From the NCBI RefSeq assembly GCF_034140825.1, contig NC_089046.1:513501-577500 (forward strand): a DNA stretch of 64,000 nt. The letters are read 5' to 3'. This DNA is from Oryza sativa Japonica Group (taxonomy: Eukaryota > Streptophyta > Magnoliopsida > Poales > Poaceae). Positions 30,905-41,402 of the stretch are shown here, piece after piece. The translations under genes were made by a program, and so were the position numbers. Within the stretch, counting starts at the first letter, position 1. Each line of letters opens with the position of its first letter. Below the pieces are notes generated by a model. That model did not search any database. It was not told the DNA's origin and saw only the letters and a list, made by a program, of their open reading frames with translations.

Positions 30905-31497
30905 TTGGTTAAAACAAATCACTTGAAGGGATATCTAGCTGCAATCCATCCTTTATTTGTGCTTTAAAAGTTGTGCAATTCACAAGAAGTGAAGCATAGA
31001 AGCGCCTCCAAACACGACAACATCTGGTTTATACTCTTCTATCCAGTAACCACACCTCTCGACAAATTGTTGTCTACTTTCTAGTTCTACCAATAGTCAT
31101 TGCAGGAGCGCAAGAACCATCTCTAAAACAATGAAATTGGTTGTTATCTCGGACAATGATCTCTCGATGAGTTATCGTCGATATGAGTTTAATTGCAGTG
31201 TGACAGTATTCCTTGCGACATGGACGGCTTCCCTGAGGTCCCCAGCATCCATGTAGGCGGTGATGAGAGCGGTCCAGGAGATGGTGCTGGGATGTGGCAT
31301 TTCGTCGAACACCCTCTGGGCTCGATGTAGGAGGAGGCGGGCGTGGAGGAGCTTGACGGTGAGCGGCGGAAGGCGGTTGCTGGGGGCGACGCCGGCGAGG
31401 AGTAGCCGCCTGATGGCATCGTCCGACATAAATAAATAAAGCGCCAAAGCCAAAGCAGTCAACGAATGAACAAATTTCGTCAAATTTTGGAATGTCT
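30905..31497 (-). pseudogene. Deleted copy of the PPR-DYW gene
   Basis: The + strand aligns with 10085-12366 but lacks about 1.3 kb (10481-11811) and about 0.26 kb (11941-12205), plus smaller gaps in the 3' flank. The remaining frame (31172-31429) encodes the N-terminal [19 protein letters not shown], jumps to [20 protein letters not shown], then loses register. The second deletion junction sits in a shared aggagg, suggesting microhomology. It lies next to an intact PLAC8 gene, mirroring the other block where PPR is intact and PLAC8 broken. Confidence 0.9.
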
Positions 31498-31573
31498 CTT
31501 CAAATAATGAAGAAAAAAAAAAGAACAGATCGGAATTTTCACATGTTGCCTATTTTGATCTTGGAACGAAATT

Positions 31574-33028
31574 TCATTGACCCATGTCTAACACGACATA
31601 ATCCTTCTCTTCGATTCTCATCGGTAGCGGCGGCGCATCAACGGCGACGATGCAGCCTTCTCTCTCCAAAGGCGCCATCGCCGCCTCCTCCTCCTCCTCC
31701 TCGCCACCTTTGGCGTACAGCACGTCCTCCTCCACGTCGTACAGGTTGGTCGTCCTCACCTCCTGCGCCAGCGCGCACGGCGCGCAGCACAGCCACTTGC
31801 CGTAGTCCGCCGCCGTTGCCCGCCCGCCGCACATGGACCAGTGGTGCGCCGGCAGCCCGAAGCGCCTCCGCATCTGCGCGCGCCAGAACCCGCCGTACGT
31901 GAGGCCCAGCACGGACAGCAAGGCGCCCGCGGCGCCCACGACGAACCGCAGCGTGTCGTCGTGGACGTTGAGCGCGGCCACCGCGAACACCAGCACCGGC
32001 GCCGCGCACAGCAGCGCGAACGTGAAGACGTGCACGTACATGTTGCCGAGCCCCAGGCGCTCCATGTTCCACCCGAACACGCAGAACGTGCACGACAGCG
32101 ACAGCGCCGCCACCGTCGGGTCGTCGCCGACGTCGAACAGCCCGCCGGCCCACTCCGGCTTCGCGACCACCGCCCTGTTTCTGTTGCTGTCACACTGCGC
32201 CGTCACCGCGATCGCGTTGGCCTCGTCGACCTGCGATTTCACGTTCTCGTCGTCGGTGGACGCCGGGATCAGCACGATCTTCCGGCCGAGCGGGCCGTAC
32301 ACCATGTACAAGGCGGCGACGATGGGGAAGCCGAGGCCGAGCGCCATGCACAGGTTGACGGCCAAGTCCGGGCGGTTGTCTCTGCCGAAGAACCAGAAGA
32401 GCGCGCAGTAGCCGTACTGCGCGAAGCACGTGGCGTGGAGCAGGAGCACGACGACGGCCACGTGGAGGCGCTCGCGGCGCAGGCCGGCGGCGCCGTTCTT
32501 GCAGTAGAGGGCACGGAGCTCGGCGACGTCGGCGGCGCGCCATCGGAGGAGGAGCGCGAGGTGGTGGCAGAGCTTGGGATGCTGGTAGACGCACATGATG
32601 GTGAAGAGCGCGTTGAGCATCTGGTTGGCCACCTCGGTCCATCGGCGGCGGCGCGAGGCGTCGGGCACGGCGGAGTTGAGCGCGCCGGTCATGAGGAGGA
32701 AGACGAAGGCGACGCCGCCGGCGACGAAGGCGAGCCAGACGAGCAGAGCCGCGTTCATTGGGTGCTTGGCCCACGCGAGGCACTTGGCGCGGAGGGCGCG
32801 CCAGTCGACGGAGCGGACGAACGCCGGTAAGCGGCGGGAAGCTGCAGGGTTGTTTGTGGTGCGGAGGGAGGCGAGGCGGGTGAGGAAGGCGGCGCCGGAG
32901 AAGGAGAACCATGGTGTCTTGGACGGCGCCGCCCGGAGGAAGTCGAGGAGCCTCTCCTTCTCCTTGTGCTTCTTGTGCTGCTCCTGCTTGTGCTGTGCAT
33001 CATCTTCATGCTGTTCTTGTGATTCCAT
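31574..33028 (-). CDS. Long PLAC8-family membrane protein (DUF2985 plus PLAC8)
   Basis: A single exon of 484 residues from ATG 33028. The N terminus is hydrophilic and rich in His, Gln and Glu (HEDDAQHKQEQHKKHKEKER). A DUF2985-like region follows with the signature NQMLNALFTIMCVYQHPKLCHH and hydrophobic segments at about 100-125, 190-215 and 230-250. The PLAC8 part has PEWAGGLFDVGDD, LSLSCTFCVFGWNMERLG, two hydrophobic segments, and the cysteine motif WLCCAPCALAQEVRTTNLYD. Related plant proteins are predicted membrane proteins; cell-number regulators and Cd-resistance proteins share only the PLAC8 motif. The role of this long form is unknown. A broken second copy lies at 12660-13267 and 24180-24376, and a longer homologue at 34664-36310. 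Confidence 0.9.
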   Translation of the reverse strand: MESQEQHEDDAQHKQEQHKKHKEKERLLDFLRAAPSKTPWFSFSGAAFLTRLASLRTTNNPAASRRLPAFVRSVDWRALRAKCLAWAKHPMNAALLVWLAFVAGGVAFVFLLMTGALNSAVPDASRRRRWTEVANQMLNALFTIMCVYQHPKLCHHLALLLRWRAADVAELRALYCKNGAAGLRRERLHVAVVVLLLHATCFAQYGYCALFWFFGRDNRPDLAVNLCMALGLGFPIVAALYMVYGPLGRKIVLIPASTDDENVKSQVDEANAIAVTAQCDSNRNRAVVAKPEWAGGLFDVGDDPTVAALSLSCTFCVFGWNMERLGLGNMYVHVFTFALLCAAPVLVFAVAALNVHDDTLRFVVGAAGALLSVLGLTYGGFWRAQMRRRFGLPAHHWSMCGGRATAADYGKWLCCAPCALAQEVRTTNLYDVEEDVLYAKGGEEEEEEAAMAPLEREGCIVAVDAPPLPMRIEEKDYVVLDMGQ

Positions 33029-34663
33029 GTTTATTTGCACTGACGAGTTGCAGAAAATCGTGTAATACTAGCTAGTTGCAGGCTTGCAGCAGATCGAGTA
33101 CATAGCAGAATAAGAATAGGAGGAGGAAACTCGAAGTCAAAACCATGCAACCGATCGACAATATATATGAATGATCTTCAAAGAAAAAGACAATATATAT
33201 GCATGCAAATAGTTGACCAAAGAAAGGCAGGGATTGTCAATTTTGGGAGAGGAGGTCAGCGTCAGCCACAGTTTGCTGCTGGGCCTGGTTGTTTAATTAC
33301 CAGCCGGATTGGACTGACCGAGGTGGAGTACTGGATCGGTCAAAACAGTTAAGCGTGACTATTTAGTAAATTAACACTCTGGAACAAAACGACTACAAGA
33401 ACAGACTGTCTTTTAAAATGACTAGAAGTACAAGACATATCATAGTCCAAGAATATGGGCGTCCACAATTGTCCTCCATACATTCTCATTTTCAGGAATC
33501 AACGTTGGCTCGCCATGACTTAATTTCTATTGCTTGTTTTGTATGCAGACTTGCCTCACTTCAGTTGGCGCCATAACTGAAGCACAAGGAACAAGAATAA
33601 GTCGCTTTTTTGTTGCCTGAAATGAATTCAACACAACAAAACAGAACAGGTGAACAGGTCACCTGTTGGCGTGCTCTGTTCAACACTTTCATCTCTATTC
33701 TGATGCAAAGCTGGATTTCATAAACCCTTCTCAAACCTGGCTTATTTTCTTGTGATACTGACCTCCTTTTTTGGTTGCAATACAGCCAAAAGTCATCTTC
33801 AGGTTATCTCAAGTCCATATAGTCATGCAGGTGTACAGTTTTAAGACTGCTGTGACTAAAAATACTTTCAGTGTACAGATGATTGATAAGCCCTTGATAA
33901 TGATGTTTAGCTATATATTCATAGTTGGCGCTTTACAACATTAGAGGAACAATTTGTTCACATGACAGTTCATCATGTTATCACTCAACATTATAGTAGC
34001 TTCCGCTACAGCAGAGAAAACTGAAACAGACCTTACTAAGATTTCGTACTGTGATTGCTTACAATTGTACAATCCAGTTCCTTCTGAAGCTCGACCACTT
34101 GTACGTCAGAATGAAGAAAGAAACAGCAAACTGAAACTTTAGAGGCTATACTGAAGGTTTCAGAAGGATTCTAATTTCTAACTGAAACTACAATATCTTT
34201 GTACAACCACCCCAATTTAGTTTCCTGAAACACAAGCTACACTGGGCAAACTGAAACAATTAGATACTCCCTCCGTTTCACAATGTAAGTCATTCTAGCA
34301 TTTCCCACATTCATAGTGATGTTAGTGAATCTAGACATATATATATCTATCTAGATTCATTAACATAACTATGAATATGGGAAATACTAAAATGACTTAC
34401 ATTGTGAAACGGAGGAAGTATAACTGCATTAGAGATTCACTATTTCCAAGCTGCAATTACAGCTCGGAATGGATTACAAATACGCAAGCCCTTCTTAATC
34501 ATGTGGCATCTTTATGCCATCATGTATACCTATGTACACCCAAACTGCAAAGAATGAATTTCCTCTCGATCAGAACCAACAAAAAGTAATGGAGAAAGAT
34601 GAGAGAATTCAGTCATCTAGCTATTGAATCTGTACCCTTTTTTTATGCATTTTCTGTGCCTCA
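33029..34663. other. Intergenic region between the two PLAC8 genes
   Basis: No gene is seen. The right part holds the upstream region of the PLAC8 gene ending at 33028 and the 3' flank of the next one. From 34080 to 34260 there are recurrent aactgaaac words. One Stowaway MITE is listed separately. Confidence 0.5.
34267..34418. mobile_element. Stowaway MITE, 152 bp
   Basis: The ends ctccctccgtttcacaatg and (reversed) cttcctccgtttcacaatg extend into nearly complete inverted arms meeting at tatatatatctatctaga. TA flanks both sides (34265-34266 and 34419-34420). The arms are well preserved, so it is probably recent, and it can form one long hairpin. Confidence 0.9.
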
Positions 34664-36310
34664 CTAACGAATGAATCCCCTGGTGTAGAGAAGAATGAGC
34701 AAAGAAACCAAAGTGACAACATTCATCAGTCTCTTCACCTTCTCCACCGTCCAGCTTCCATCAGACAAACTGGCCGGTATCTCAGCATCAACCACAATCA
34801 CTGATTCCGGAAGAGGCAAACCCATGATCTTCTCATCATGAACTGCACTGCATTCTTCTTCAGATTTATCACCTTCAACGACGACTTGCTCAAACACAAC
34901 CTGCACAGCCGGTGGAACCATCTCCTCATGAACAACCACGACATGATCACTTGATTCCTCTGATGTTGCCATGATCATCGTGTCCGGTGGTTCATGGAAT
35001 TGGACATGGTGTGACGCTAGCAGCAATGGCTGCCTCTTCTCGGCATCAACAACAGGAAGCTTCTTGTAGAACGTCTCGCCATCGATGTGGTAGAGGCTCG
35101 CCGTGCGCACCTCCTGCGCCAGCGCGCACGGCCAGCAGAAGAGCCACCGGGCGTAGTCCGTCACCGACGGCGAGCCGCAGCACGCCGCGCTCGCCGGAAG
35201 CCCGAACCGTTCTCTCATCTGGATCCTCCAGTAGCCGCCGTAGAGCAGCCCGCACACGCAGAGCAGCGCGCCGGCGCCGCCAACCATGTCGCCGATGACC
35301 ACGTCGTGGATGTGGAGCGCCGACACGCCCATCACCCACAGCGGCGCGAAGCACAGCAGCACGAACGTGGCGGTGTGCACGAACATGCTGCCGAACCCGA
35401 GCCGCTCCATGTTCCACCCGAAGACGCAGAAGGTGCACGAGAGGGAGAGCCACCACGCCGTCGCGTCGCCGCCGCAGTCGAACATGCCGCCGGCCCACTC
35501 CGGCTCGACCACGGCAGCGTGCCTCTTGGTCGGGTGTTGGGTCACCGAGCCGAAGGCGTCGTGGCACGCGAGCTCGCAGTATAAGTTGTCTTTGCCGAGC
35601 GGGCTGCACACGGTGTACACGACGGCGACGACCGGCGCGGCGACGCCGAGCACGAAGAACCCGTTCTCCACGAGCTCCGGCCGCGTCTTCTTGGTGTACC
35701 CCCAGTACAGGCTGCAGAGCACGTACTGGCAGACGACGGTGAGGTGGAGCAGCGCGACCACGACGGCCATGTGGGCGCGCTCGCCGTGGCGCGGGCCGGC
35801 TGCGTCCTTGCAGTAGGCGGCGCGGAGGTCGGCGGCGTCGGCGGGGCGCCAGCGGCAGAGCAGGAAGAGGTGGTGGCAGAGGACGGGGTGCTGGTAGAGG
35901 CTCATGAGCGTGAAGAGCGCGTTGAGAACCTGATTATTGATCTCGATCCAGTGGTTCCTCGCCGCCGGCGTGGGGAACGCCCCGTCGAGCAGGCCGAGGA
36001 GGAGCAGGACGAGCATGGCGCCGGAGACGGCGACGCAGAGCAGCCAGAGGAGCATGGCGATGTTCATGGGGTTGGTGATCCAGTCCTTAGTCGCCGAACG
36101 CACAGAGCTCCAGTTGATGGCGATTCCGGCGGAGAGGTGGTCGTCGCCGTGGGCATGGCGGCGCCATGGTTTGAGCTGGCTGAGCCAGTGCGGCTTGTCG
36201 AGGAGGTGGTCGGCGAGCGGCGGTGCGCGGTAGCTGCTGAGCATCGGGGCGTCGCCATTAATTGTGTCTGCGGTTTGTGCATCGTCGTCACAATCACAAG
36301 CAAGAAGCAT
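34664..36310 (-). CDS. Long PLAC8-family membrane protein with extra C-terminal tail
   Basis: A frame of 548 residues from ATG 36310 (MLLACDCDDDAQ); an upstream in-frame ATG at about 36400 would add 30 residues. It has the same layout as the neighbour at 31574-33028: NNQVLNALFTLMSLYQHPVLCHH, PEWAGGMFDCGGD, LSLSCTFCVFGWNMERLGFG, WLFCWPCALAQEVRTASLYH. About 120 extra residues follow the PLAC8 motif. They are acidic and Val-rich and end in a hydrophobic stretch MNVVTLVSLLILLYTRGFIR, which looks like a tail anchor. The two genes are in tandem on the same strand and probably arose by duplication. Pieces of this gene's leader are copied at 44075-44210 and 45982-46045. Confidence 0.88.
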   Translation of the reverse strand: MLLACDCDDDAQTADTINGDAPMLSSYRAPPLADHLLDKPHWLSQLKPWRRHAHGDDHLSAGIAINWSSVRSATKDWITNPMNIAMLLWLLCVAVSGAMLVLLLLGLLDGAFPTPAARNHWIEINNQVLNALFTLMSLYQHPVLCHHLFLLCRWRPADAADLRAAYCKDAAGPRHGERAHMAVVVALLHLTVVCQYVLCSLYWGYTKKTRPELVENGFFVLGVAAPVVAVVYTVCSPLGKDNLYCELACHDAFGSVTQHPTKRHAAVVEPEWAGGMFDCGGDATAWWLSLSCTFCVFGWNMERLGFGSMFVHTATFVLLCFAPLWVMGVSALHIHDVVIGDMVGGAGALLCVCGLLYGGYWRIQMRERFGLPASAACCGSPSVTDYARWLFCWPCALAQEVRTASLYHIDGETFYKKLPVVDAEKRQPLLLASHHVQFHEPPDTMIMATSEESSDHVVVVHEEMVPPAVQVVFEQVVVEGDKSEEECSAVHDEKIMGLPLPESVIVVDAEIPASLSDGSWTVEKVKRLMNVVTLVSLLILLYTRGFIR

Positions 36311-37250
36311 TGCAAATTTGCAATTCGTAAAGGCCCCTCTGAGCCCTCTCCTCCACCTGCATTGCAGGAGGAAAAGAAAAACAGATGAAAATTTCAGCAA
36401 AATTCTACGATGAACACAAGAACGGAAGAACCTAGACTAGATATTGGAAAAGAAAGAGGGGATTTTCTTCATCATGGGAACACGAACACCAGCAAGGAAG
36501 GAAGGAAGAAGGGGAGAAACTGGAGAGCGAAGACGAAGTCTTACCAGAAAGGAGACAAGTAAAGGCTTGGTAGGGATTAGGGAACACCAGCAGCTTAAAG
36601 CTTTCTGTTTCAATTATTTGTATTGGATCCGCCCAAAACTCAAAGATGTGTTCTTGTAACTGTTTTCTGTTTGGTCAGTGATGATAACAAACAAGCAAGT
36701 AAAGCAATGGCTCTCCCAAAAATTTGGAACTTCGTGGGTTGGCTTGAGACGGTCAGGTCAGACTTGGCGGGTGGTATATCTTCCAGTTAATTAGGAAGGC
36801 AACAGGGTTACACCTCCTTCCAAATGAAGAGGACAGACAAGGCTGCCTGCCATTTTGGACATTTTGACAGTCAGAGTCGCAAAAGAGTAGTTGCTGCCTG
36901 CGTGAGCGTGACAGACAGAGCGCCAACCACCAGACCCTGTGGTTGTGCTACAGTACATTTTCTTCTCCAACCAACCAGATGGGTTATGCTTATAAGTTTG
37001 AGAAGAAACAAGAATGTGATCAGTACACTGAAAAAAAATACATTTAAGATCTATCTATAGTCTACAGCCATTAACAACTGGAGTAGGCTAGTGCTTCAAT
37101 CAGTGAAGTGAAGAACACTAGAACACTAGTTGATGGTCCCATACTCTTCACATACTGTGCATTCAAGAACTGTACATATCTTCTCCGGATGAATGAATGC
37201 AGAGGGGTGAGGTTGTTGTAAAAAACTGTTTTGTTTTTCTTTTTTGCAAA
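36311..37250. other. Leader and upstream region of the second PLAC8 gene
   Basis: No other gene is seen. About 36311-36660 is the probable transcribed leader, because parts of it are duplicated elsewhere together with the start codon. It contains GGAAGGAAGAAGGGGAGAAA-type purine tracts. The rest is unremarkable intergenic sequence up to the LINE tail. Confidence 0.45.
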
Positions 37251-37282
37251 TACTTTTTTTTTTGAAACAAACCGGCTAAACT

Positions 37283-39028
37283 TTATTCATTCAAGATAGT
37301 TACATCGTTCATCAACGAGTCTAAAATAAATCTAGGGGGCTCATCGACCCAAGTACAATTTGTCTCATACTCTCGAGCTCTTCTAGCTAGGTTGTGAGCC
37401 ACCTGATTCGCCTCCCTGCTACAATGTTCTATCGTTATATCAGCAAAACCACTCCATAGGATGTTGCAATCTTCATAAATTGCAGCTGCCGAATTCGCTG
37501 TGAAGCCACCATCCGTCATAATTTGTACTACCTCCATACAGTCCGATTGGATAATCAACCGATTGCATCCTATCTGCTGAGCTAGCATCAGTCCTTCTTT
37601 CAGCGCAAAGGCCTCCGCCATCGGAGCATCCACCAGATGCGGTACAAAACTATGAGCAGCTGCTAGAACTCCACCTGAACAATCTCTGATGACAGAGCCA
37701 ACAGTACCACATCCACCCATCTCATCGAATCCGGCATCAACATTCACCATCACTTTACCCTCCGGTGGCTTCTTCCATCCTTGTCTTAAGACTGAATCTT
37801 TCTTTGTTGCCAGTTTATAGTTCTTGGTGAGAGCCGCAATTGCCATGCCAGACCTTGCCGGACGTTGAACAGCCTCGCCATGGACCAATTGTCGTCGCTC
37901 CCACCATATATACCAGGCAGCTGTGATGACAAGCTCTGCAAATCCCACCTGAAGATCCTGAACTTGATCCTCCCTGATTAATATTTCCTCAAGAATTACA
38001 GAACCCGATCTTTCCGTCATACATAGACGTTGTATCCTATCTTCAACTCCCAGCGAATTCCACACTTGCTTCGCTCGAGCACATGTAAAAATCATGTGTT
38101 TTATATCCTCGGGTCCGTTCTGACAGACTGGGCAACCTCCCGAATCACCCACATGTCGATTTGCAAGAATCGCCCGGCACGGCACTAAACCTTTGAGTGC
38201 CCGCCAACCAAAAATCTTGATTTTTGCTGGAACCTTTAAATTCCACAACCTCTTCCATAACCGACTCCTCGATGCAGTACTAGCCTGCATTTGTGCGCTT
38301 CTCTCCCCAAACTTATAATCCCACTGACAGTGATATGCCGACTTTACTGAAAAGGTACCACTTCTATTATACTGCCAGGCCACCAAATCATCCCTTCCAG
38401 CCCGGATAGGAATTTGCATAATTCGACAAACATCAATCGGCCAAAAAATAGTTTTCAGCAGGTCTCCACCCCATGTGAAATTTATGGGATCTATCAGCTC
38501 ATCCACGGTAGCCACCAAATTATTCCCCCTATTTGTTTGGATTTTCATATTATGGCTACCTGGAATCCAGTTGTCTTCCCAGATTTTGATCTGTGTACCG
38601 TCCCCAACCCGCCAGATATAACCTTGCTTGAAACATTGCAAACCAGCTAGTATACTCTGCCAGGTATAGGAACTCCCACTCTTCATTCTGGCATTCAGTA
38701 ATTTACCATCCCGGTAGTACCGAGCTCGAAGCACTCTAGCACATAGAGAGTCAGGATCACTTAGCAATCTCCATACCTGCTTTGCTAACAATGCCAAATT
38801 GAAAGACTGTAGATCCCTGAATCCCATGCCTCCCTTGCCCTTCGGCATACACATCTTCCACCATTCTTGCCAATGGATTCTCCTATGATCTGCATCATCC
38901 CCCCACCAGTACTGCGAGATGGCATCTGTGATTCCTTTGCAAATTTTGTTTGGAATTTTAAACACCATCATAGCATATACTGGGACGGCCTGAGCTATAG
39001 ATTTAATAAGAATCTCCTTCCCTCCCAT
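37283..39028 (-). pseudogene. LINE ORF2 C-terminal fragment with RNase H
   Basis: A 581-residue open stretch of the LINE above. It begins in the RT thumb (MGGKEILIKSIAQAVPVYAMM), has the zf-RVT motif (CPVCQNGPEDIKHMIFTC), and ends with a plant-type RNase H (VNVDAGFDEMGGCG, AEAFALKEGLMLAQ, IIQSDCMEV, REANQVAHNLARRA). The acidic residues D, E, D and the late His are present, so this domain looks intact although the element as a whole is not. Confidence 0.88.
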
Positions 39029-39476
39029 GCTTAGAATTTTCTCCTTCTATCCATCTATACGAGACACAACCCTGTCAATCAAGTGACGAAAACAATCACT
39101 ACGGTCAGTACCCACCAGAGCCGGAAGACCGAGATATTTGTCACTGAGAGCTTCTGTCATAATATTCAGGATTTGGCATACTTCCGTTTTAACATCCACC
39201 TCTTGTATTACGAGAAAAATAAATGCTCGATTTGGCCTCACTTAGTTTCTGTCCTGAATTTGCACAATATCTGTCCAGTAAGCTTGCCAAGCAATCAGCA
39301 TTCTTTTTATCAGCTTGCATTAAGATGAGTGAGTCATCTGCAAAAAGGAGATGGGAAATTGTTGGTGATCCTCTACAAACTCTCACCCCATCCAACTCTC
39401 CTCTTTCTTCTGCCTTCCTTATCATACAAGACAAACCTTCAGCAACCATCAGAAACAAATATGGAGATAAAGGATC

Positions 39477-40349
39477 TCATTGGCGCAACCCCCTAGAAGG
39501 TATAAAAACATCCGTCTCAGCATTGTTAAAACGGACGTTGTATCTGACCGAAGAAACACAAGCCATAATGAGTTTAATCCAACGTTGATCAAAACCGAAT
39601 TTAGTCATGATCTTTTCCAAAAACCCCCACTCAACTCTATCATAGGCTTTATGCATGTCCAACTTTACTGCACATAACCCCTTTCTTCCCTTCTTCCTTT
39701 TCATTGTGTGTATACATTCATATGCTAAAAGTATATTGTCCGTTATTAATCTCCCCGGGACAAAAGCACTCTGATGGTCACTAATAATCTCAGGTAAAAT
39801 TTGTTTCAATCTGAAAGATAACATCTTGGATATCACTTTATACACCACATTGCATAAAGATATGGGTCGGAATTGTGTCACTTTGTCGGGGTTATCAACT
39901 TTAGGGATCATAACAATGGTTGCATCGTTCCACCCCACCGGTACTTCGGCGCGTTGGATTGCTCCCAGTACCTCCTCCACTAGATCATCCTCCAACAGAT
40001 GCCAGAATCGCTTGAAAAAAATAGCATGAAGGCCATCTGGCCCTGGAGCTTTTAAATCGCCGATACTGAAGAGAGCCTTCTTCACCTCCTCCTTTGAAAA
40101 CGGCGCCAGGAGGAGCTGATTCATCTCTACAGATACTTTCCGATCCACATCATCTAGAATTTCATCATCTATCTCCATAACTTCACTTGTAAATAATTTT
40201 TCAAAATATTCCTTCACCATCGCCCCCATAGTCTGCATATCTTCATGACGTACACCTTGATCATCGACCAACCCCTTCACCAGATTCCTCTTCTTCCGAC
40301 TGGATGCAAAATGATGAAAAAAACTAGTATTTCTCTCACCATGCTTCAA
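39477..40349 (-). pseudogene. LINE ORF2 reverse transcriptase fragment
   Basis: A 290-residue open piece with RT fingers and palm motifs (KAPGPDGLHAIFFKRFW, IPKVDNPDKVTQFRPISLC, FVPGRLITDNILLAYE, VKLDMHKAYDRVEW). It ends at IPSRGLRQ, just where the family continues GDPLSPYLF. The FADD motif is in another frame at 39190-39458, so a frameshift lies at about 39460-39477. Confidence 0.9.
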
Positions 40350-41402
40350 CCAGTTTGCACCCAGTAAATCTCCTCCTGTTCTAACTGCAATTCCAGTTGT
40401 AAAAGAACTTCCTTCTGGGCTGCTATTGATTCATCCGTCATCGGACCTCGTTTCAATTTTTCCAACTCCTTCCTCAACTTCTTTATACGATGCACAGGTT
40501 TTTTAAGCACCTCTTTGTCCCAAATATGAAGATCCGAATGGACAAAGAAGTACCCTGGCCTTGCGACAGCGCTCGTGCCCAGGCAGTCTGCACCACCTCC
40601 TGTACTGTTTCTTCCTTCAACCATCTAGCTTCAAAAAACCTCGGCCGGTTACTGTGAACCAGTTGCACCCCTGGCGATTCAGTTTTAACACAGATAGGCC
40701 GGTGATCAGATTTCAGATATTCCCCATTCACCAATTCAGCGCCAGGAAAAGCACCCCTCCACTGTGCGTTTGCAACACCCCGATCCAACCGCTCACGAAT
40801 CTTCCCTCTTTGCCAAGTAAAACTGTCACCCGTATAACCGATGTCAGTTAACTCGCAGTCATCTAAAACCTCATGAAAAGCTTGAAGATGCCTCTGCTCC
40901 TTCCTTTTCATGATGATAGAGGATCTCGTTAAAATCTCCCACTACCAACCATGGTAAGGCATTAGTATTTGCAGTTTTCAGGAAACGCATCGCCTGCCAT
41001 GTTTGGTCCTTCTGATCCCAGCTTGGTTCCCCATAGATTCACCTCCTTCCCCCACCACTACATCAATGTATAAATGTTTGAGCACCACCTCCTTTTTCCA
41101 TAACATCAGTAAACCTCCGCTACGGCCATCGCTCTCGTGGATGAGAAACTTATCACAGCCTACCCTTCGCTTCAAACTCTCTGCCTTATCTTTTTTGCAA
41201 ACACCATTAGATCCAATCATCATGGACGGTCATCCCAATTGAAGCAGATCGCTGACCGTCCTCCCTCCCTCCCTGCACTGCAATTCCCGTTCCCGTGCAG
41301 GACACCAAAATAAAACTCTCTTACTACAGTACAACTGAACTGACAGAGATCATCAGATCACAAACAACTTGTTCAATTCATTCATGAGAGCAGCGAAGCG
41401 GC

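Larger units (their letters stand above)
37251..41235 (-). mobile_element. L1-type LINE, 5'-truncated
   Basis: Reading on the minus strand, the order is: the end of an endonuclease domain (about 41225-40500; ESDGRSGGLLMLW, GDSFTWQRGKIRERLDRGVAN); a reverse transcriptase (about 40349-39190; GLHAIFFKRFWH, FRPISLCNVVYKVISK, HKAYDRVEWGFLEKIM, and the catalytic LLFADDSLI); a zinc-finger RVT region (IKIFGWRALKG..LVPC..CPVC); and an RNase H domain near the end. A poly(A) tail is seen as the T run at 37252-37263. The first part of the endonuclease and all of ORF1 are missing. At least three frame changes and stops occur between the endonuclease and RT segments (near 40910, 40350, 39470 and 39190-39030), so it is inactive. 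No target duplication was found. Confidence 0.9.
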
